Of a stretch of 64,000 nt of DNA, positions 51,608 to 60,887 are shown in pieces. Within the stretch, counting starts at the first letter, position 1, and the number at the start of each line of letters is the position of its first letter. The DNA is from Thermopetrobacter sp964430935 (GTDB lineage: Bacteria > Pseudomonadota > Alphaproteobacteria > Rhizobiales > Aestuariivirgaceae): NCBI GenBank assembly GCA_964430935.1, contig CAYSHK010000036.1, positions 1-64,000 of the forward strand, in the 5' to 3' direction. The notes under the pieces are model-generated. The model was not told the DNA's origin, searched no databases, and saw nothing but the letters and a program-made list of their open reading frames with translations. The translations under genes and the position numbers were made by a program.

Positions 51608-52369
51608 TCACATGTAGGCCTTGATGATTCCGAAGAAATCGTCGGCCTTCAGGGAGGCTCCGCCCACCAGCGCACCGTTGACGTTCTCCACGCCCATCAG
51701 TTCCGCGGCGTTGGCGGGCTTCACGGAGCCGCCGTAGAGGATGCGCATGTCGTTGGCCGCGTCCGCGCCGACGATGCCGGCGAGTTCCTTCCGGATGTGG
51801 GCGTGCACCTCCGCGACCTGTTCGGTGGTCGGCGTGTGTCCGGTGCCGATGGCCCAGACGGGCTCGTAGGCGATGATGGTGTTGGCGGCATCGGAGCCGG
51901 AGGGCACGGAGCCCTTCAGCTGGGTGCTGATCACGTCGAGCGTCCTGCCCGCCTCGCGCTCCTCGATGGTCTCGCCGATGCAGATGATGGCGACGAGCCC
52001 GGCGCGATGGGCGGCGGAGGCCTTGCGGCCGACCACCTCGTCGGTCTCGCCATGGTCGGCACGGCGCTCGGAATGGCCGACGATGCAGGCCGTGGCGCCC
52101 GTCTCCGCGATCATCTCCGCGGCCACGTCGCCGGTGTGCGCGCCGGAGACCTCCCAGTGGCAGTCCTGACCGCCCATGGCGATTCGCGAATCGCCGAGCC
52201 GTTCGGACATGGGGAACAGCAGGGTGAAGGGCGGGCAGATCATGACGTCGCAGGCCGGGTCGGCACCCGCGAGATGCTCCTTGAGCCGGTCGATCTCCTC
52301 AAGCGAGGCAAGCGTTCCGTTCATCTTCCAGTTGCCGGCCACCAGCGGCGGAAACTTCGTCTTGGGCAT
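51608..52369 (-). CDS. tpiA: Triosephosphate isomerase
   Basis: Glycolytic interconversion of dihydroxyacetone phosphate and glyceraldehyde-3-phosphate. 253 residues: AGNWKMNG (catalytic Lys about 14), GHSERR (catalytic His), AYEPVWAIGTG (catalytic Glu), and the phosphate loop ILYGGSVKPAN with GALVGGASL. The start at 52369 (MPKTKFPPLVAGNWK) is supported by GAGGAGGGG upstream; the frame is open further back into the divergent ppiD region. Confidence 0.97.
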   Translation of the reverse strand: MPKTKFPPLVAGNWKMNGTLASLEEIDRLKEHLAGADPACDVMICPPFTLLFPMSERLGDSRIAMGGQDCHWEVSGAHTGDVAAEMIAETGATACIVGHSERRADHGETDEVVGRKASAAHRAGLVAIICIGETIEEREAGRTLDVISTQLKGSVPSGSDAANTIIAYEPVWAIGTGHTPTTEQVAEVHAHIRKELAGIVGADAANDMRILYGGSVKPANAAELMGVENVNGALVGGASLKADDFFGIIKAYM

Positions 52370-52622
52370 GCGGTGTCCCCTCCTCTCTCGCGTCCATCTC
52401 CTGCCGCGTCCCCCCGCATGACCGAATTGCCATTTGCCAAGGGGCGCGATCTTGACTACAGCAGGTCCAACCGTTTCCTGCGCTATCGTCAGGGCGGCTT
52501 CTAGCACAGGGGGCGTGCGTGCTTGAAGGCCCCACATGACGCTTGCGCTTGAATGACGCGATTTCCTATGATGGCGCGCCCGGCACGCGGGCGTGCGGAA
52601 CAACAACCGGGATCATGATACG

Positions 52623-54515
52623 ATGCTGACCGTTTTGCGCAGCAAGGCCGGCGGACTGGTCGCCAAGATCTTCATCGGACTTCTCGCCGCCAGCTTCGCG
52701 GTGTGGGGTATCTCCGACGTCTTCCGCGGATCGCGCTCGGACACCCTCGCCACAGTCGGCGAGAAGGAGATCACCGTCGCCCAGTTCCAGGAGACGTTCC
52801 GCAACCAGCTCAACCGCATCTCCCAGCAGCTCGGCAAGCCGATCACGCCCGACGAGGCGCGCCAGATGGGCATCGACCGCCAGATCCTCGCGCAGCTCAT
52901 CCAGAACGCGGCGCTGGACGAGGAGGCGCGGCGGCTGAACATCGCCCTCTCCGACCGCTTCATCGCCGATCGGGTGGCGAAGATGAAGGAGTTCCAGGGG
53001 CTCACCGGCGCATTCGACGTCAACCTCTTCCGTCAGCGGCTTGCCCAGTGGGGGCTGAGCGAGGCCCAGTTCCTGCGCGAGGAGAAGGCCGGCATCCTGC
53101 GCGCCGGACTGATTTCCGCCGTGGGCAGCGGCGTGACGGCGCCGAAGCCCGAGGTGGAACTGGTCTACCGCCACCGCAACGCGTCGCGGGACGTGCAGTA
53201 CTTCCGGGTCTCTCCCGACACCGTGCAGGTCGGCGAGCCGACTGACGAACAGCTCAAGGCCTTCTACGACGGCCACCGGAACCTCTTCGCCGTGCCCGAG
53301 CGCCGACAGCTCTACGTCGTCACCGCCCTGCCCGCGGATCTCGCGGACAAGGTGAAGATCGACGACAGGGCCGTCGAGGAATACTACAAGTCCCATCAGA
53401 ACGAGTTCGGCGCGCCGGAGACCCGCGAGGTGGAACAGATCGTCTTCCCCTCCGAGGAGGAGGCGAAGAAGGCGCTGGAGCGCATCCGCTCCGGCGCGGC
53501 CACATGGGAGGATGTCGCGAAGGAGCGGGGCGTCTCGGAGAAGGACCGCAAGCTTGGCACCTTCTCCCGCGAGACCTATCCCGATCCGCAGCTGGTGGAC
53601 GCGATCTTCTCGCTGAAGGAAGGGGCGGTTTCGGAACCTTTGAAAGGCGCGCTGTCCATCTCGCTCGCGAAGGTCACGAAGGTCGTACCCGGCCATGTGC
53701 GCAAGCTTGAGGAAGTGAAGGACGAGATCACGCGCAGGCTGAAGCTGGACAAGGCGAAGGATCTGGCGCTGGAGCTTCATGACAAGGTGGAGGACGCCCG
53801 CGCCTCCGGCCGCTCCATCGAGGACATCGCGAAGGAACTGGGGCTGAAGGGCGCCCTCACGCCCCACGTCTCCGCGAACGGCACCGACGACAAGGGGGCG
53901 GCCGTCAAGCTGCCCGCCGCCGGGGAACTCCTCAAGGCCGCCTTCGAGAGCGACATCGGCGTGGACAACGACGTGATCACCACGCCGGACGACGGTTTCG
54001 TCTGGTTCGACGTGCGGGACATCCGCCCGGCTTCCGTCGAGCCTCTCGAAAAGGCCCGCGAGAAGGCCGTGAAGCTGTGGAAGGAGAACCGCCGCCGCGA
54101 GCTGGTCATGGAGAAGGCCCGCGCCCTGAAGAAAAGGGCCGAGGCGGGCGAGGACATCGCGACACTGGCCCGGGAGGCCGGTTCGGAGGTGAAGACCATC
54201 ACCCATCTGAAGCGCAACGACGCGCGCGAGGACTTCCCCGTGGCCGCCGTCCGCGCGGTGTTCGCCGCGCCCGAGGACGCCTGGGTCGTGGCGCCCGGCA
54301 CGGATGGCGTGTCGGCCCTCGTCATCCACTCCACCGGACTGGCCGTGCCGCCCATGGACGCGAATTCCGACGAAGTGAAATCCATCCGCCGCGTCCTGAC
54401 CCAGAGCATCGCGGAGGACCTGACGGCACAGTTCGTGGCGGCCCTGCAGAAGGAGTACGGCGTGAAGATCAACCGCCGCCTGTGGGCCCAGATCACCGGT
54501 CAGGACACGCAGTAG
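52623..54515 (+). CDS. ppiD: PpiD-like periplasmic folding factor
   Basis: Inner-membrane-anchored chaperone near the Sec exit. 630 residues: a membrane anchor (about 14-32, LVAKIFIGLLAASFAVWGI), a SurA-N-like chaperone region (about 50-170), a central parvulin-type PPIase domain (about 265-355; VEQIVFPSEEEAKKAL.. and GTFSRETYPDPQLVDAIFSLKEGAVSEPLKG), and a long helical carboxy end. PPIase active-site conservation is uncertain, as in many PpiD. It stands 13 bases ahead of trpE, the typical alphaproteobacterial order, divergent from tpiA. Start at 52623 (MLTVLRSKAGG). Confidence 0.92.
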   Translation: MLTVLRSKAGGLVAKIFIGLLAASFAVWGISDVFRGSRSDTLATVGEKEITVAQFQETFRNQLNRISQQLGKPITPDEARQMGIDRQILAQLIQNAALDEEARRLNIALSDRFIADRVAKMKEFQGLTGAFDVNLFRQRLAQWGLSEAQFLREEKAGILRAGLISAVGSGVTAPKPEVELVYRHRNASRDVQYFRVSPDTVQVGEPTDEQLKAFYDGHRNLFAVPERRQLYVVTALPADLADKVKIDDRAVEEYYKSHQNEFGAPETREVEQIVFPSEEEAKKALERIRSGAATWEDVAKERGVSEKDRKLGTFSRETYPDPQLVDAIFSLKEGAVSEPLKGALSISLAKVTKVVPGHVRKLEEVKDEITRRLKLDKAKDLALELHDKVEDARASGRSIEDIAKELGLKGALTPHVSANGTDDKGAAVKLPAAGELLKAAFESDIGVDNDVITTPDDGFVWFDVRDIRPASVEPLEKAREKAVKLWKENRRRELVMEKARALKKRAEAGEDIATLAREAGSEVKTITHLKRNDAREDFPVAAVRAVFAAPEDAWVVAPGTDGVSALVIHSTGLAVPPMDANSDEVKSIRRVLTQSIAEDLTAQFVAALQKEYGVKINRRLWAQITGQDTQ

Positions 54516-54528
54516 GGCCGGACGGAAC

Positions 54529-56052
54529 ATGGACGCGGATCGCGCATACGGGGCCTTCGCCGAGCGCTACGGGGCCGGAGAGCCGCAGGTCGTCCACACC
54601 CGTCTGGTGGCCGATCTGGAAACGCCCGTCTCCGCATTCCTCAAGCTGCGGGACATGTCCCCTCGCGCCTTCCTTCTGGAATCCGTGGAAGGCGGAGCGG
54701 TGCGCGGACGGTACTCGCTCATCGGTCTGAAACCCGATCTGATCTGGAAGGTGGAAGGCGACCGCGCCTTCATCAACCGGAACGCCCTTGCGGATCCCGA
54801 CGGCCCCTTCCTGCCCGAGGAGGCCCCTCCCCTCGCCTCCCTGCGCGCCCTGCTGGAGGAAAGCCGCATCGCGCTGCCGGAGGACCTCCCCCCGATGTCG
54901 GCGGGCCTGTTCGGCTACATGGGATACGACATGGTGCGGCTCATCGAGCGTCTGCCGGAGCCGAACCCGGACGCCCTTGGCGTGCCGGACGCCCTGATGA
55001 TCCGCCCCACGGTCATGGCCATATTCGACGCGGTGCGCGACGAGGTGGTCGTCGTGACGCCCGTCTGGCCGGAGTCCGGCGTTCCGGCGGAAACCGCCTG
55101 GAAACGCGCGCAGGGCCGCCTCGACGAAGTGGTCGAGCGGCTGTCCCGCCCCATGGATCCGCGCATGCTGCAGGAGGCGGAACGGGACGTGGAGATCGCC
55201 CCGCCCGTCTCCAACACGCCGCCGGAGGACTACCACGCCATGGTGCGGCGGGCGAAGGACTACATCCGCGCAGGAGACATCTTCCAGGTGGTCCTGTCGC
55301 AGCGCTTCGAGACGGACTTCCCCCTGCCGCCCTTCTCCCTCTACAGGGCGCTGCGCAGGGTGAACCCCTCGCCCTTCCTCTACTACCTGGACTTCGGCGA
55401 CTTCTCCCTGACCGGCTCGTCTCCGGAGATTCTCGTGCGCGTGCGCGACGGAGAGGTGACCATCCGCCCCATCGCCGGCACGCGTCCCCGCGGCCGCACG
55501 CGGGAGGAGGACGAAGCGCTGGAGAGGGATCTGCTTTCCGATCCCAAGGAGCTGGCCGAACACCTCATGCTCCTGGACCTGGGGCGCAACGACGTGGGGC
55601 GCGTGGCCAGGATCGGCACGGTCGAGGTGACGGAACGGTTCGTCATCGAGCGCTACAGCCAGGTCATGCACATCGTCTCCAACGTCGTCGGACGGCTGGA
55701 CGAACGGTACGACGCCATCGACGCCCTCATGGCCGGCTTTCCCGCCGGCACGGTCTCCGGCGCTCCCAAGGTGCGGGCCATGGAGATCATCGACGAACTG
55801 GAACGCGACAGGCGCGGCCCCTATGCCGGATGCGTCGGCTACTTCTCCGCCGCCGGCGACATGGACACATGCATCGTGCTGCGCACGGCGCTGGTCAAGG
55901 GCGGCCGCATGCATGTCCAGGCGGGAGCCGGAATCGTCGCGGATTCGGTGCCGGAGAACGAACAGGCCGAATGCGAGAACAAGGCCAGGGCCCTGTTCCG
56001 CGCGGCGGAGGAGGCGGCGCGTTTCACGGGATCCGGGAGGCGCGGCCAATGA
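54529..56052 (+). CDS. trpE: Anthranilate synthase component I
   Basis: Converts chorismate with ammonia from TrpG to anthranilate. 507 residues: the amino-terminal tryptophan-feedback motif FLLESVEGG (LLES, about residues 47-50), and the chorismate-binding domain with FQVVLSQRFET, GSSPEILVR, PIAGTRPRG, DLGRNDVGRV and the late QAGAGIVADSVPENE. The start at 54529 is 13 bases after ppiD; its stop overlaps trpG by 4 bases. There is no leader peptide or attenuator in the short gap, so control by attenuation is not seen here. Confidence 0.97.
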   Translation: MDADRAYGAFAERYGAGEPQVVHTRLVADLETPVSAFLKLRDMSPRAFLLESVEGGAVRGRYSLIGLKPDLIWKVEGDRAFINRNALADPDGPFLPEEAPPLASLRALLEESRIALPEDLPPMSAGLFGYMGYDMVRLIERLPEPNPDALGVPDALMIRPTVMAIFDAVRDEVVVVTPVWPESGVPAETAWKRAQGRLDEVVERLSRPMDPRMLQEAERDVEIAPPVSNTPPEDYHAMVRRAKDYIRAGDIFQVVLSQRFETDFPLPPFSLYRALRRVNPSPFLYYLDFGDFSLTGSSPEILVRVRDGEVTIRPIAGTRPRGRTREEDEALERDLLSDPKELAEHLMLLDLGRNDVGRVARIGTVEVTERFVIERYSQVMHIVSNVVGRLDERYDAIDALMAGFPAGTVSGAPKVRAMEIIDELERDRRGPYAGCVGYFSAAGDMDTCIVLRTALVKGGRMHVQAGAGIVADSVPENEQAECENKARALFRAAEEAARFTGSGRRGQ

Positions 56053-56624
56053 TACTCCTCATCGACAACTACGACAGCTTCACCTTCAACCTCGTCCACT
56101 ATCTGGGCGAGATCGGCGCGGAGACGAAGGTCGTCCGCAACGACGTCCTCTCCGTGCGCGAGGCCCTGGCGCTGGAACCGGAGGCCATCGTCCTCTCCCC
56201 GGGCCCGTGCACGCCATCGGAAGCCGGCATATGCGTGGAGCTGATCCGCGCTGCCGCCGGACGCCTGCCCATCTTCGGCGTCTGCCTCGGCCATCAGTCC
56301 ATCGGCCAGGCCTTCGGCGGACGCGTCGTGCGCGCGCCCGAGCTGATGCACGGCAAGACGTCGCCGATCCTGCACGAGGGCGACGGCGTGTTCGCCACCC
56401 TCCCCTCGCCCTTCGAGGCGACACGCTATCATTCTCTGATCGTCGAGGAGGAAAGCCTTCCGGAGGAGCTGGTGGTCACCGCGCGCTCCCCCGACGGGCT
56501 TGTGATGGGCCTCCGTCACCGGGAGCACGAGATCCACGGCGTCCAGTTCCACCCCGAGAGCATCGCCTCCAGCCATGGTCACGACATTCTGCGGAATTTC
56601 CTCGACCGCGTTCCCGGCGGGTGA
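56049..56624 (+). CDS. trpG: Anthranilate synthase component II (glutamine amidotransferase)
   Basis: Class I amidotransferase that feeds ammonia to TrpE. 191 residues: LLIDNYDSFTFNLVHYL at the start, the catalytic Cys in GVCLGHQSIGQAFGG, and the His/Glu pair in GVQFHPESI. Its ATG overlaps the trpE stop (ATGA). It is followed by a 131-base gap before trpD. Confidence 0.97.
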   Translation: MILLIDNYDSFTFNLVHYLGEIGAETKVVRNDVLSVREALALEPEAIVLSPGPCTPSEAGICVELIRAAAGRLPIFGVCLGHQSIGQAFGGRVVRAPELMHGKTSPILHEGDGVFATLPSPFEATRYHSLIVEEESLPEELVVTARSPDGLVMGLRHREHEIHGVQFHPESIASSHGHDILRNFLDRVPGG

Positions 56625-56755
56625 CGCCCGGCGCATCTCCCCGAGCGCCCTCCCCGCCCTTTCCCCCGCATTTCCCATCGCGCCCCGCCGCGGCGTATGG
56701 ACAGCTCCGGCGCCGCCCTTTACAAAAGGCGCGGGATCGTGACTGGAGGCGGAAC

Positions 56756-57775
56756 ATGGCGGATCTGAAACCCTACATCGGCAAGGTGGCCACGGGCGCG
56801 TCGCTGTCGCGGGACGAGGCCCGCGAGGCGTTCGACATCATGATGAGCGGCGAGGCCACGCCGGCGCAGATCGGCGGTTTCCTCATGGCGCTCAGGGTGC
56901 GCGGCGAGACGGTGGACGAGATCGTCGGCGCGGTGCAGACCATGCGCGAGAAGATGCTGCCCGTGCAGGCTCCGGCCGATGCGCTGGACATCGTGGGCAC
57001 CGGAGGGGACGCCTCCGGTTCGTACAACATCTCCACGGCCTCGGCGTTCGTCTGCGCCGCCGCCGGCGTGCCCGTCGCCAAGCACGGCAACCGGGCCCTG
57101 TCGTCGAAGTCCGGCGCGGCGGACGTGCTGATGGCCCTCGGCGTCAACATCGACATCGGCCCGGAGCTGATCGGACGGTGCGTGGAGGAGGCCGGCGTGG
57201 GCTTCATGTTCGCGCCCGCGCACCATTCCGCCATGCGTCACGTGGGGCCCACGCGCGTCGAGCTCGGCACGCGCACCATTTTCAATCTGCTCGGCCCCCT
57301 TTCCAACCCCGCCGGCGTGAAGCGCCAGATGACGGGCGTCTTCTCCCGCGAATGGGTGGAGCCGCTGGCGCACGTCCTGAAGGAACTGGGCAGCGAAGCC
57401 GCCTGGGTCGTGCACGGCGAGGGCGGTCTCGACGAGATCACGCCCACGGGCACCACGTGGGTTGCGGAGCTGAGGAACGGCGAGGTGCGCACATTCGAGA
57501 TCACTCCGGAGGACGCGGGCCTCAACCGCTGGGTCTTCGAGGATCTGCGTGGCGGAGACGCGGAATTCAACGCCCGCGCCCTGCGCTCGGTTCTGGAGGG
57601 GCGGCGCAACGCCTACCGCGATGCCGTCCTGATGAATGCCGGAGCCGCCCTGGTGGTGGCCGGCAGGGCCGGGGACATCCGCAGCGGCGCGGAAATGGCC
57701 GCGGAAGCCATCGATTCCGGCAGGGCGTCGGCAGTGCTGGAGAAGCTGGTGGAGATCTCCAATTCCGAAGGCTGA
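56756..57775 (+). CDS. trpD: Anthranilate phosphoribosyltransferase
   Basis: Adds phosphoribosyl to anthranilate. 339 residues: GTGGDASGSYNISTASAFV (PRPP-binding, about residues 80-98), KHGNRALSSKSGAADVL, and the FNLLGPLSNPAGVKRQ segment. The start at 56756 has GGAGG upstream. It is followed by a 446-base gap holding the hicBA remnant before trpC. Confidence 0.97.
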   Translation: MADLKPYIGKVATGASLSRDEAREAFDIMMSGEATPAQIGGFLMALRVRGETVDEIVGAVQTMREKMLPVQAPADALDIVGTGGDASGSYNISTASAFVCAAAGVPVAKHGNRALSSKSGAADVLMALGVNIDIGPELIGRCVEEAGVGFMFAPAHHSAMRHVGPTRVELGTRTIFNLLGPLSNPAGVKRQMTGVFSREWVEPLAHVLKELGSEAAWVVHGEGGLDEITPTGTTWVAELRNGEVRTFEITPEDAGLNRWVFEDLRGGDAEFNARALRSVLEGRRNAYRDAVLMNAGAALVVAGRAGDIRSGAEMAAEAIDSGRASAVLEKLVEISNSEG

Positions 57776-57802
57776 ACGTTGCGCATCATGGATGCATCCG
57801 GT

Positions 57803-57987
57803 TCATTCCGCATCCATGTTCTTCAGTATCTTTATCTTTCCGGCCGACGGTTCCCCGATTTCGTTGTGAAGGGGCACGGTCACCACGACGCCGTACGGGG
57901 ATTGATGGATAACGTTTGGGACGACCCTTCCCGTTTCAGCCGGCATCCGGCAAGCCGCAGGCGCTTCTCCAGGTCCCTGCGCTTCAT
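57803..57987 (-). pseudogene. hicA-like toxin remnant, frameshifted
   Basis: On the minus strand the ATG at 57987 opens MKRRDLEKRLRLAGCRLKRE, the typical start of a small HicA mRNA-interferase toxin, but the frame stops at 57880. The normal carboxy half (VVVTVPLHNEIGEP...KILKNMDAE) continues in the next frame to 57803. Adding one G within ACGGCG (about 57889-57894) rejoins the halves into a 61-residue HicA of normal size. The conserved histidine of the GSxH motif reads as GSSQT (Gln), so it would be inactive even if repaired. Its ATG overlaps the hicB-like stop, the usual hicBA coupling. Strand is opposite to the trp genes. Confidence 0.72.
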
Positions 57988-58097
57988 GCCACCTCGACGG
58001 TTTCGCCCTGCCTATTGGCACCGGGAATTTCGGGGTACGTAGCCCGGCATCCTCCTTCCGGCGCCTTTTCGATGATGGCGGTGAACGCACCCTTCAT
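57984..58097 (-). pseudogene. hicB-like antitoxin remnant, internally deleted
   Basis: A 37-residue frame beginning MKGAFTAIIEKAPEGGCRAT and continuing YPEIPGANRQGETVEVA. The first part matches the HicB antitoxin amino terminus (xFTAIIEKxxxGGxxAxxPEIPGxxxQGET). It then jumps to a VEVA ending typical of the HicB carboxy terminus, so about half the gene is missing from the middle while the reading frame is kept. GGAG lies eight bases before the ATG, and the stop overlaps the hicA-like ATG. Too short to act as a normal antitoxin. Confidence 0.68.
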
Positions 58098-58221
58098 ACC
58101 GGTTCTCCATGCATTCGCGGGACTGAAGGCGTACCACGGGTGGCATCCCTGACACCCGAACGATTTTGCATCACAGCAGATCAATCTTGCACTGGTCATG
58201 ACGGCAAGCTAACAAGCTGGC

Positions 58222-59028
58222 ATGATCGACATTCTGCGACGGATAGCCGAATACAAGCGCGAGGAGGTGGAGCGGGCGCGGAAGGACGTGCCCGTATCCG
58301 AGCTGGAAGCCCGCATCCGCGAGCGGGATGCGCCTCGCGGCTTCGCGCGCGCCTTGCGGGAGACGGCCGCAACGGGGCGTCCCGCGCTGATCGCGGAAAT
58401 CAAGAAGGCCTCGCCTTCCAAGGGGCCGATCCGTCCGGACGATTTCGATCCGCCCGCCCTCGCCCGCGCCTACGAGGCGGGAGGCGCGACCTGTCTCTCG
58501 GTGCTGACCGACACCCCTTCGTTCCAGGGCGCGCCGGAATATCTCACGCAGGCGCGCGCGGCCGCATCCCTGCCCGTGCTGCGCAAGGATTTCATGCTCG
58601 ATCCCTATCAGGTCTTCGAGGCCCGGGCCTGGGGCGCCGACGCCATCCTGCTCATCATGGCGATGATCGACGACGTTCTGGCCGCGGAACTGGAAATGGC
58701 CGCCATGGAGCTGGGCATGGACGTGCTGGTGGAAAGCCACGACGGCACGGAGATGGCCAGAGCCCTCAGATTGCGCACCCCCCTGATGGGTGTGAACAAC
58801 AGAAATCTCAAGACGTTCGAGACGAAACTCGAGACCACGGTCGAACTTTCCGCCATGGTGCCCGACGACCGTCTTCTGGTGGCCGAGAGCGGCATCTTCA
58901 CTCCCGCCGACATCCGCATGCTGTGGGATGCCGGCGCCCGCGCCTTCCTTGTCGGCGAGGCCCTGATGCGGCAGAAGGACGTGGAGGCGGCAACTCGGGA
59001 CCTGCTGGCCCCGGAGGAGAACCCATGA
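58222..59028 (+). CDS. trpC: Indole-3-glycerol phosphate synthase
   Basis: Forms the indole ring in tryptophan synthesis. 268 residues, monofunctional: MIDILRRIAEYKREEVERA at the start, LIAEIKKASPSKGPIRPD (catalytic Lys/Glu), PVLRKDFMLDPYQVFEARA, VLVESHDGTEM, GVNNRNLKTF and LLVAESGIFTPADI. The ribosome binding site is weak. Because 446 bases of dead toxin-antitoxin sequence separate it from trpD, read-through or a separate promoter must feed it. Its stop overlaps moaC by 4 bases. Confidence 0.96.
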   Translation: MIDILRRIAEYKREEVERARKDVPVSELEARIRERDAPRGFARALRETAATGRPALIAEIKKASPSKGPIRPDDFDPPALARAYEAGGATCLSVLTDTPSFQGAPEYLTQARAAASLPVLRKDFMLDPYQVFEARAWGADAILLIMAMIDDVLAAELEMAAMELGMDVLVESHDGTEMARALRLRTPLMGVNNRNLKTFETKLETTVELSAMVPDDRLLVAESGIFTPADIRMLWDAGARAFLVGEALMRQKDVEAATRDLLAPEENP

Positions 59029-59507
59029 GCAAGCTCACCCACATCGACGAGACGGGCGCGGCGCGGATGGTGGACGTCTCGGCGAAGGACGTCACCGGCA
59101 GGGTTGCGCGCGCCGGCGGCCGCGTCCACATGAAGCCGGAGACGCTCCGCGCCATTCTCGACAACACCGCGAAGAAGGGCGATGTGCTGGCCGTGGCCCG
59201 GGTGGCGGGGATCATGGCGGCGAAGCGCACGCATGAACTGATCCCTCTGTGCCATCCTCTGATGATCTCGAAGGTCACGGTCGATTTCACACCCGACGAG
59301 GAGAACGCCTGCATCCACATCGAGGCCATGGCCAAGGTGGAAGGCAAGACGGGGGTGGAGATGGAGGCGCTGACCGCGGCCTCCGTCGCCGCACTGACGA
59401 TATACGACATGGTGAAGGCCATGGATCGCGGCATGCGCATTTCGGACATTCGCCTGCTCGAGAAGGCGGGCGGCAAATCGGGACATTTCGTGGCGGAGGA
59501 CGGATGA
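59025..59507 (+). CDS. moaC: Cyclic pyranopterin monophosphate synthase
   Basis: Second step of molybdenum cofactor synthesis. 160 residues: AKRTHELIPLCHPL, KVEGKTGVEMEALTA and DIRLLEKAGGKSG, all expected. Overlaps trpC and moeA by 4 bases each. This trpC-moaC-moeA order is usual in alphaproteobacteria. The molybdopterin formate dehydrogenase at 39.7-44 kb is a likely consumer. Confidence 0.97.
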   Translation: MSKLTHIDETGAARMVDVSAKDVTGRVARAGGRVHMKPETLRAILDNTAKKGDVLAVARVAGIMAAKRTHELIPLCHPLMISKVTVDFTPDEENACIHIEAMAKVEGKTGVEMEALTAASVAALTIYDMVKAMDRGMRISDIRLLEKAGGKSGHFVAEDG

Positions 59508-60712
59508 TGGGTCTGCTGCCTGTCGAAGAGGCGAAACGGCGGATTCTCGATGGCGTGGAGCCCGTCGGAACGGAGGAGCTGCCGCTCATGGAGGCCGCCG
59601 GCCGGATTCTTGCCGAGGACGTGCGGGCCAACCGCGACCAGCCGCCGTTCGACGCCTCCTCCATGGACGGATACGCCGTTCGGGCGGAGGACATCGAGGG
59701 CGTCCCCGCGATTCTGCGGGTGGTCGGCGAGGCGCCCGCGGGCCATGCGCTGGACGTGGAGATCGGTCCCGGCGAGGCCGCGCGCATCTTCACCGGCGGA
59801 CCGGTTCCGAAGGGGGCCGACTGTGTGGTGATGCAGGAGAACACCGGCCGCATCGGAAACGAGGTCACAATCTTCCAGAGCGCGCCCCGGGGCAATTTCA
59901 TCCGCCCCCGCGGCATGGACTTCCGCAAGGACGAGGTGCTGCTTGGCCCCGGCACGAAACTGGGGGCGCGGCAGATCAATCTGGCCGCATCCATGAACCG
60001 GCCGACCCTCAGGGTGCGCAGGAAGCCCGTCGTCGCCATTCTCGCCACCGGAGACGAGCTGGTGCTGCCCGGGGAGACGCCACGCGAGGACCAGATCATC
60101 GCCTCCAATTCCTACGGGCTGGCCGCTTTCGTGAAGGCCCATGGAGGCGAGCCGCTGGACCTCGGACTGGCCCCCGACGACCGGGAGGCCATCGCCGGGG
60201 CCATCGACAGGGGGCGCGAGGCGGACGTCCTGGTGACCATAGGCGGAGCGAGCGTCGGCGACCACGACCACGTCAAGGACGCCTTCGAATCCCTTGGCGT
60301 TTCGCTCGATTTCTGGAAGATCGCCATGCGGCCGGGCAAGCCGCTGATCTTCGCCCGCCGCGGGGAACAGCGCATCCTCGGCCTGCCGGGCAATCCCGTC
60401 TCTTCGCTGGTCTGTGCGCTGGTGTTCCTGCGTCCGCTCATGTCCGCTCTGCTGGGTATGACGGAGACGCCGCGCACCGTTTCCGCCAGGCTGGGACGGG
60501 ACCTGCCGGAGAACGACGAGCGGCAGGACCATCTGCGATGCCGGCTGGAGCGGGACGCGGAGACGGGCGATCTCGTCGCCCTGCCCTGGTCGCGTCAGGA
60601 CAGCGCCATGTTGCGCGTCTTCGTCGAGGCCGACGGCCTGATCGTCCGCCCGCCCCACGCCCCCGCGGCGCGGAAGGGAGAGCGCGTGGACGTGATTCCG
60701 CTGGATTTTTGA
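59504..60712 (+). CDS. moeA: Molybdopterin molybdenumtransferase
   Basis: Inserts molybdate into adenylylated molybdopterin. 402 residues: PPFDASSMDGYAVRA at about 49-63, RIFTGGPVPKGADCVV, VAILATGDELV, TIGGASVGDHDHVKDAF (MoCF-type fold), and GLPGNPVSSLVCA. Starts at the ATG overlapping the moaC stop (59504); a second ATG follows at 59507. lexA, which often follows in relatives, is not here; tRNA-Pro is. Confidence 0.97.
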   Translation: MMGLLPVEEAKRRILDGVEPVGTEELPLMEAAGRILAEDVRANRDQPPFDASSMDGYAVRAEDIEGVPAILRVVGEAPAGHALDVEIGPGEAARIFTGGPVPKGADCVVMQENTGRIGNEVTIFQSAPRGNFIRPRGMDFRKDEVLLGPGTKLGARQINLAASMNRPTLRVRRKPVVAILATGDELVLPGETPREDQIIASNSYGLAAFVKAHGGEPLDLGLAPDDREAIAGAIDRGREADVLVTIGGASVGDHDHVKDAFESLGVSLDFWKIAMRPGKPLIFARRGEQRILGLPGNPVSSLVCALVFLRPLMSALLGMTETPRTVSARLGRDLPENDERQDHLRCRLERDAETGDLVALPWSRQDSAMLRVFVEADGLIVRPPHAPAARKGERVDVIPLDF

Positions 60713-60757
60713 TGTTTGGAAAGGGCGGCAAATCTGGTATTGACCGGATGGACGTCG

Positions 60758-60834
60758 CGGGGCGTAGCGCAGCCTGGTAGCGCATCTGCTTTGGGAGCAG
60801 AGGGTCGCAGGTTCGAATCCTGCCGCCCCGACCA
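60758..60834 (+). tRNA. tRNA-Pro (TGG)
   Basis: A 77-base cloverleaf: acceptor CGGGGCG pairs with CGCCCCG, the anticodon loop TTTGGGA gives anticodon TGG, the T loop is GGTTCGAATCC, discriminator A and CCA are encoded. Confidence 0.95.
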
Positions 60835-60887
60835 GCAAGGAAGGCGCGGTTGCCGGCCTTCCGGACAGGAAACGGGAGAGCGAGCCG

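Noticed and set aside
54516..54528. A trp leader peptide and attenuator before trpE
   Set aside because: Only 13 bases separate ppiD and trpE, too short for a leader.
57803..58090. A 95-codon minus-strand frame over the trpD-trpC gap as an intact gene
   Set aside because: Only its last 25-30 residues resemble a protein family (HicA); the first part is out of frame with the recognisable hicA start, so it is the downstream piece of a frameshifted gene.
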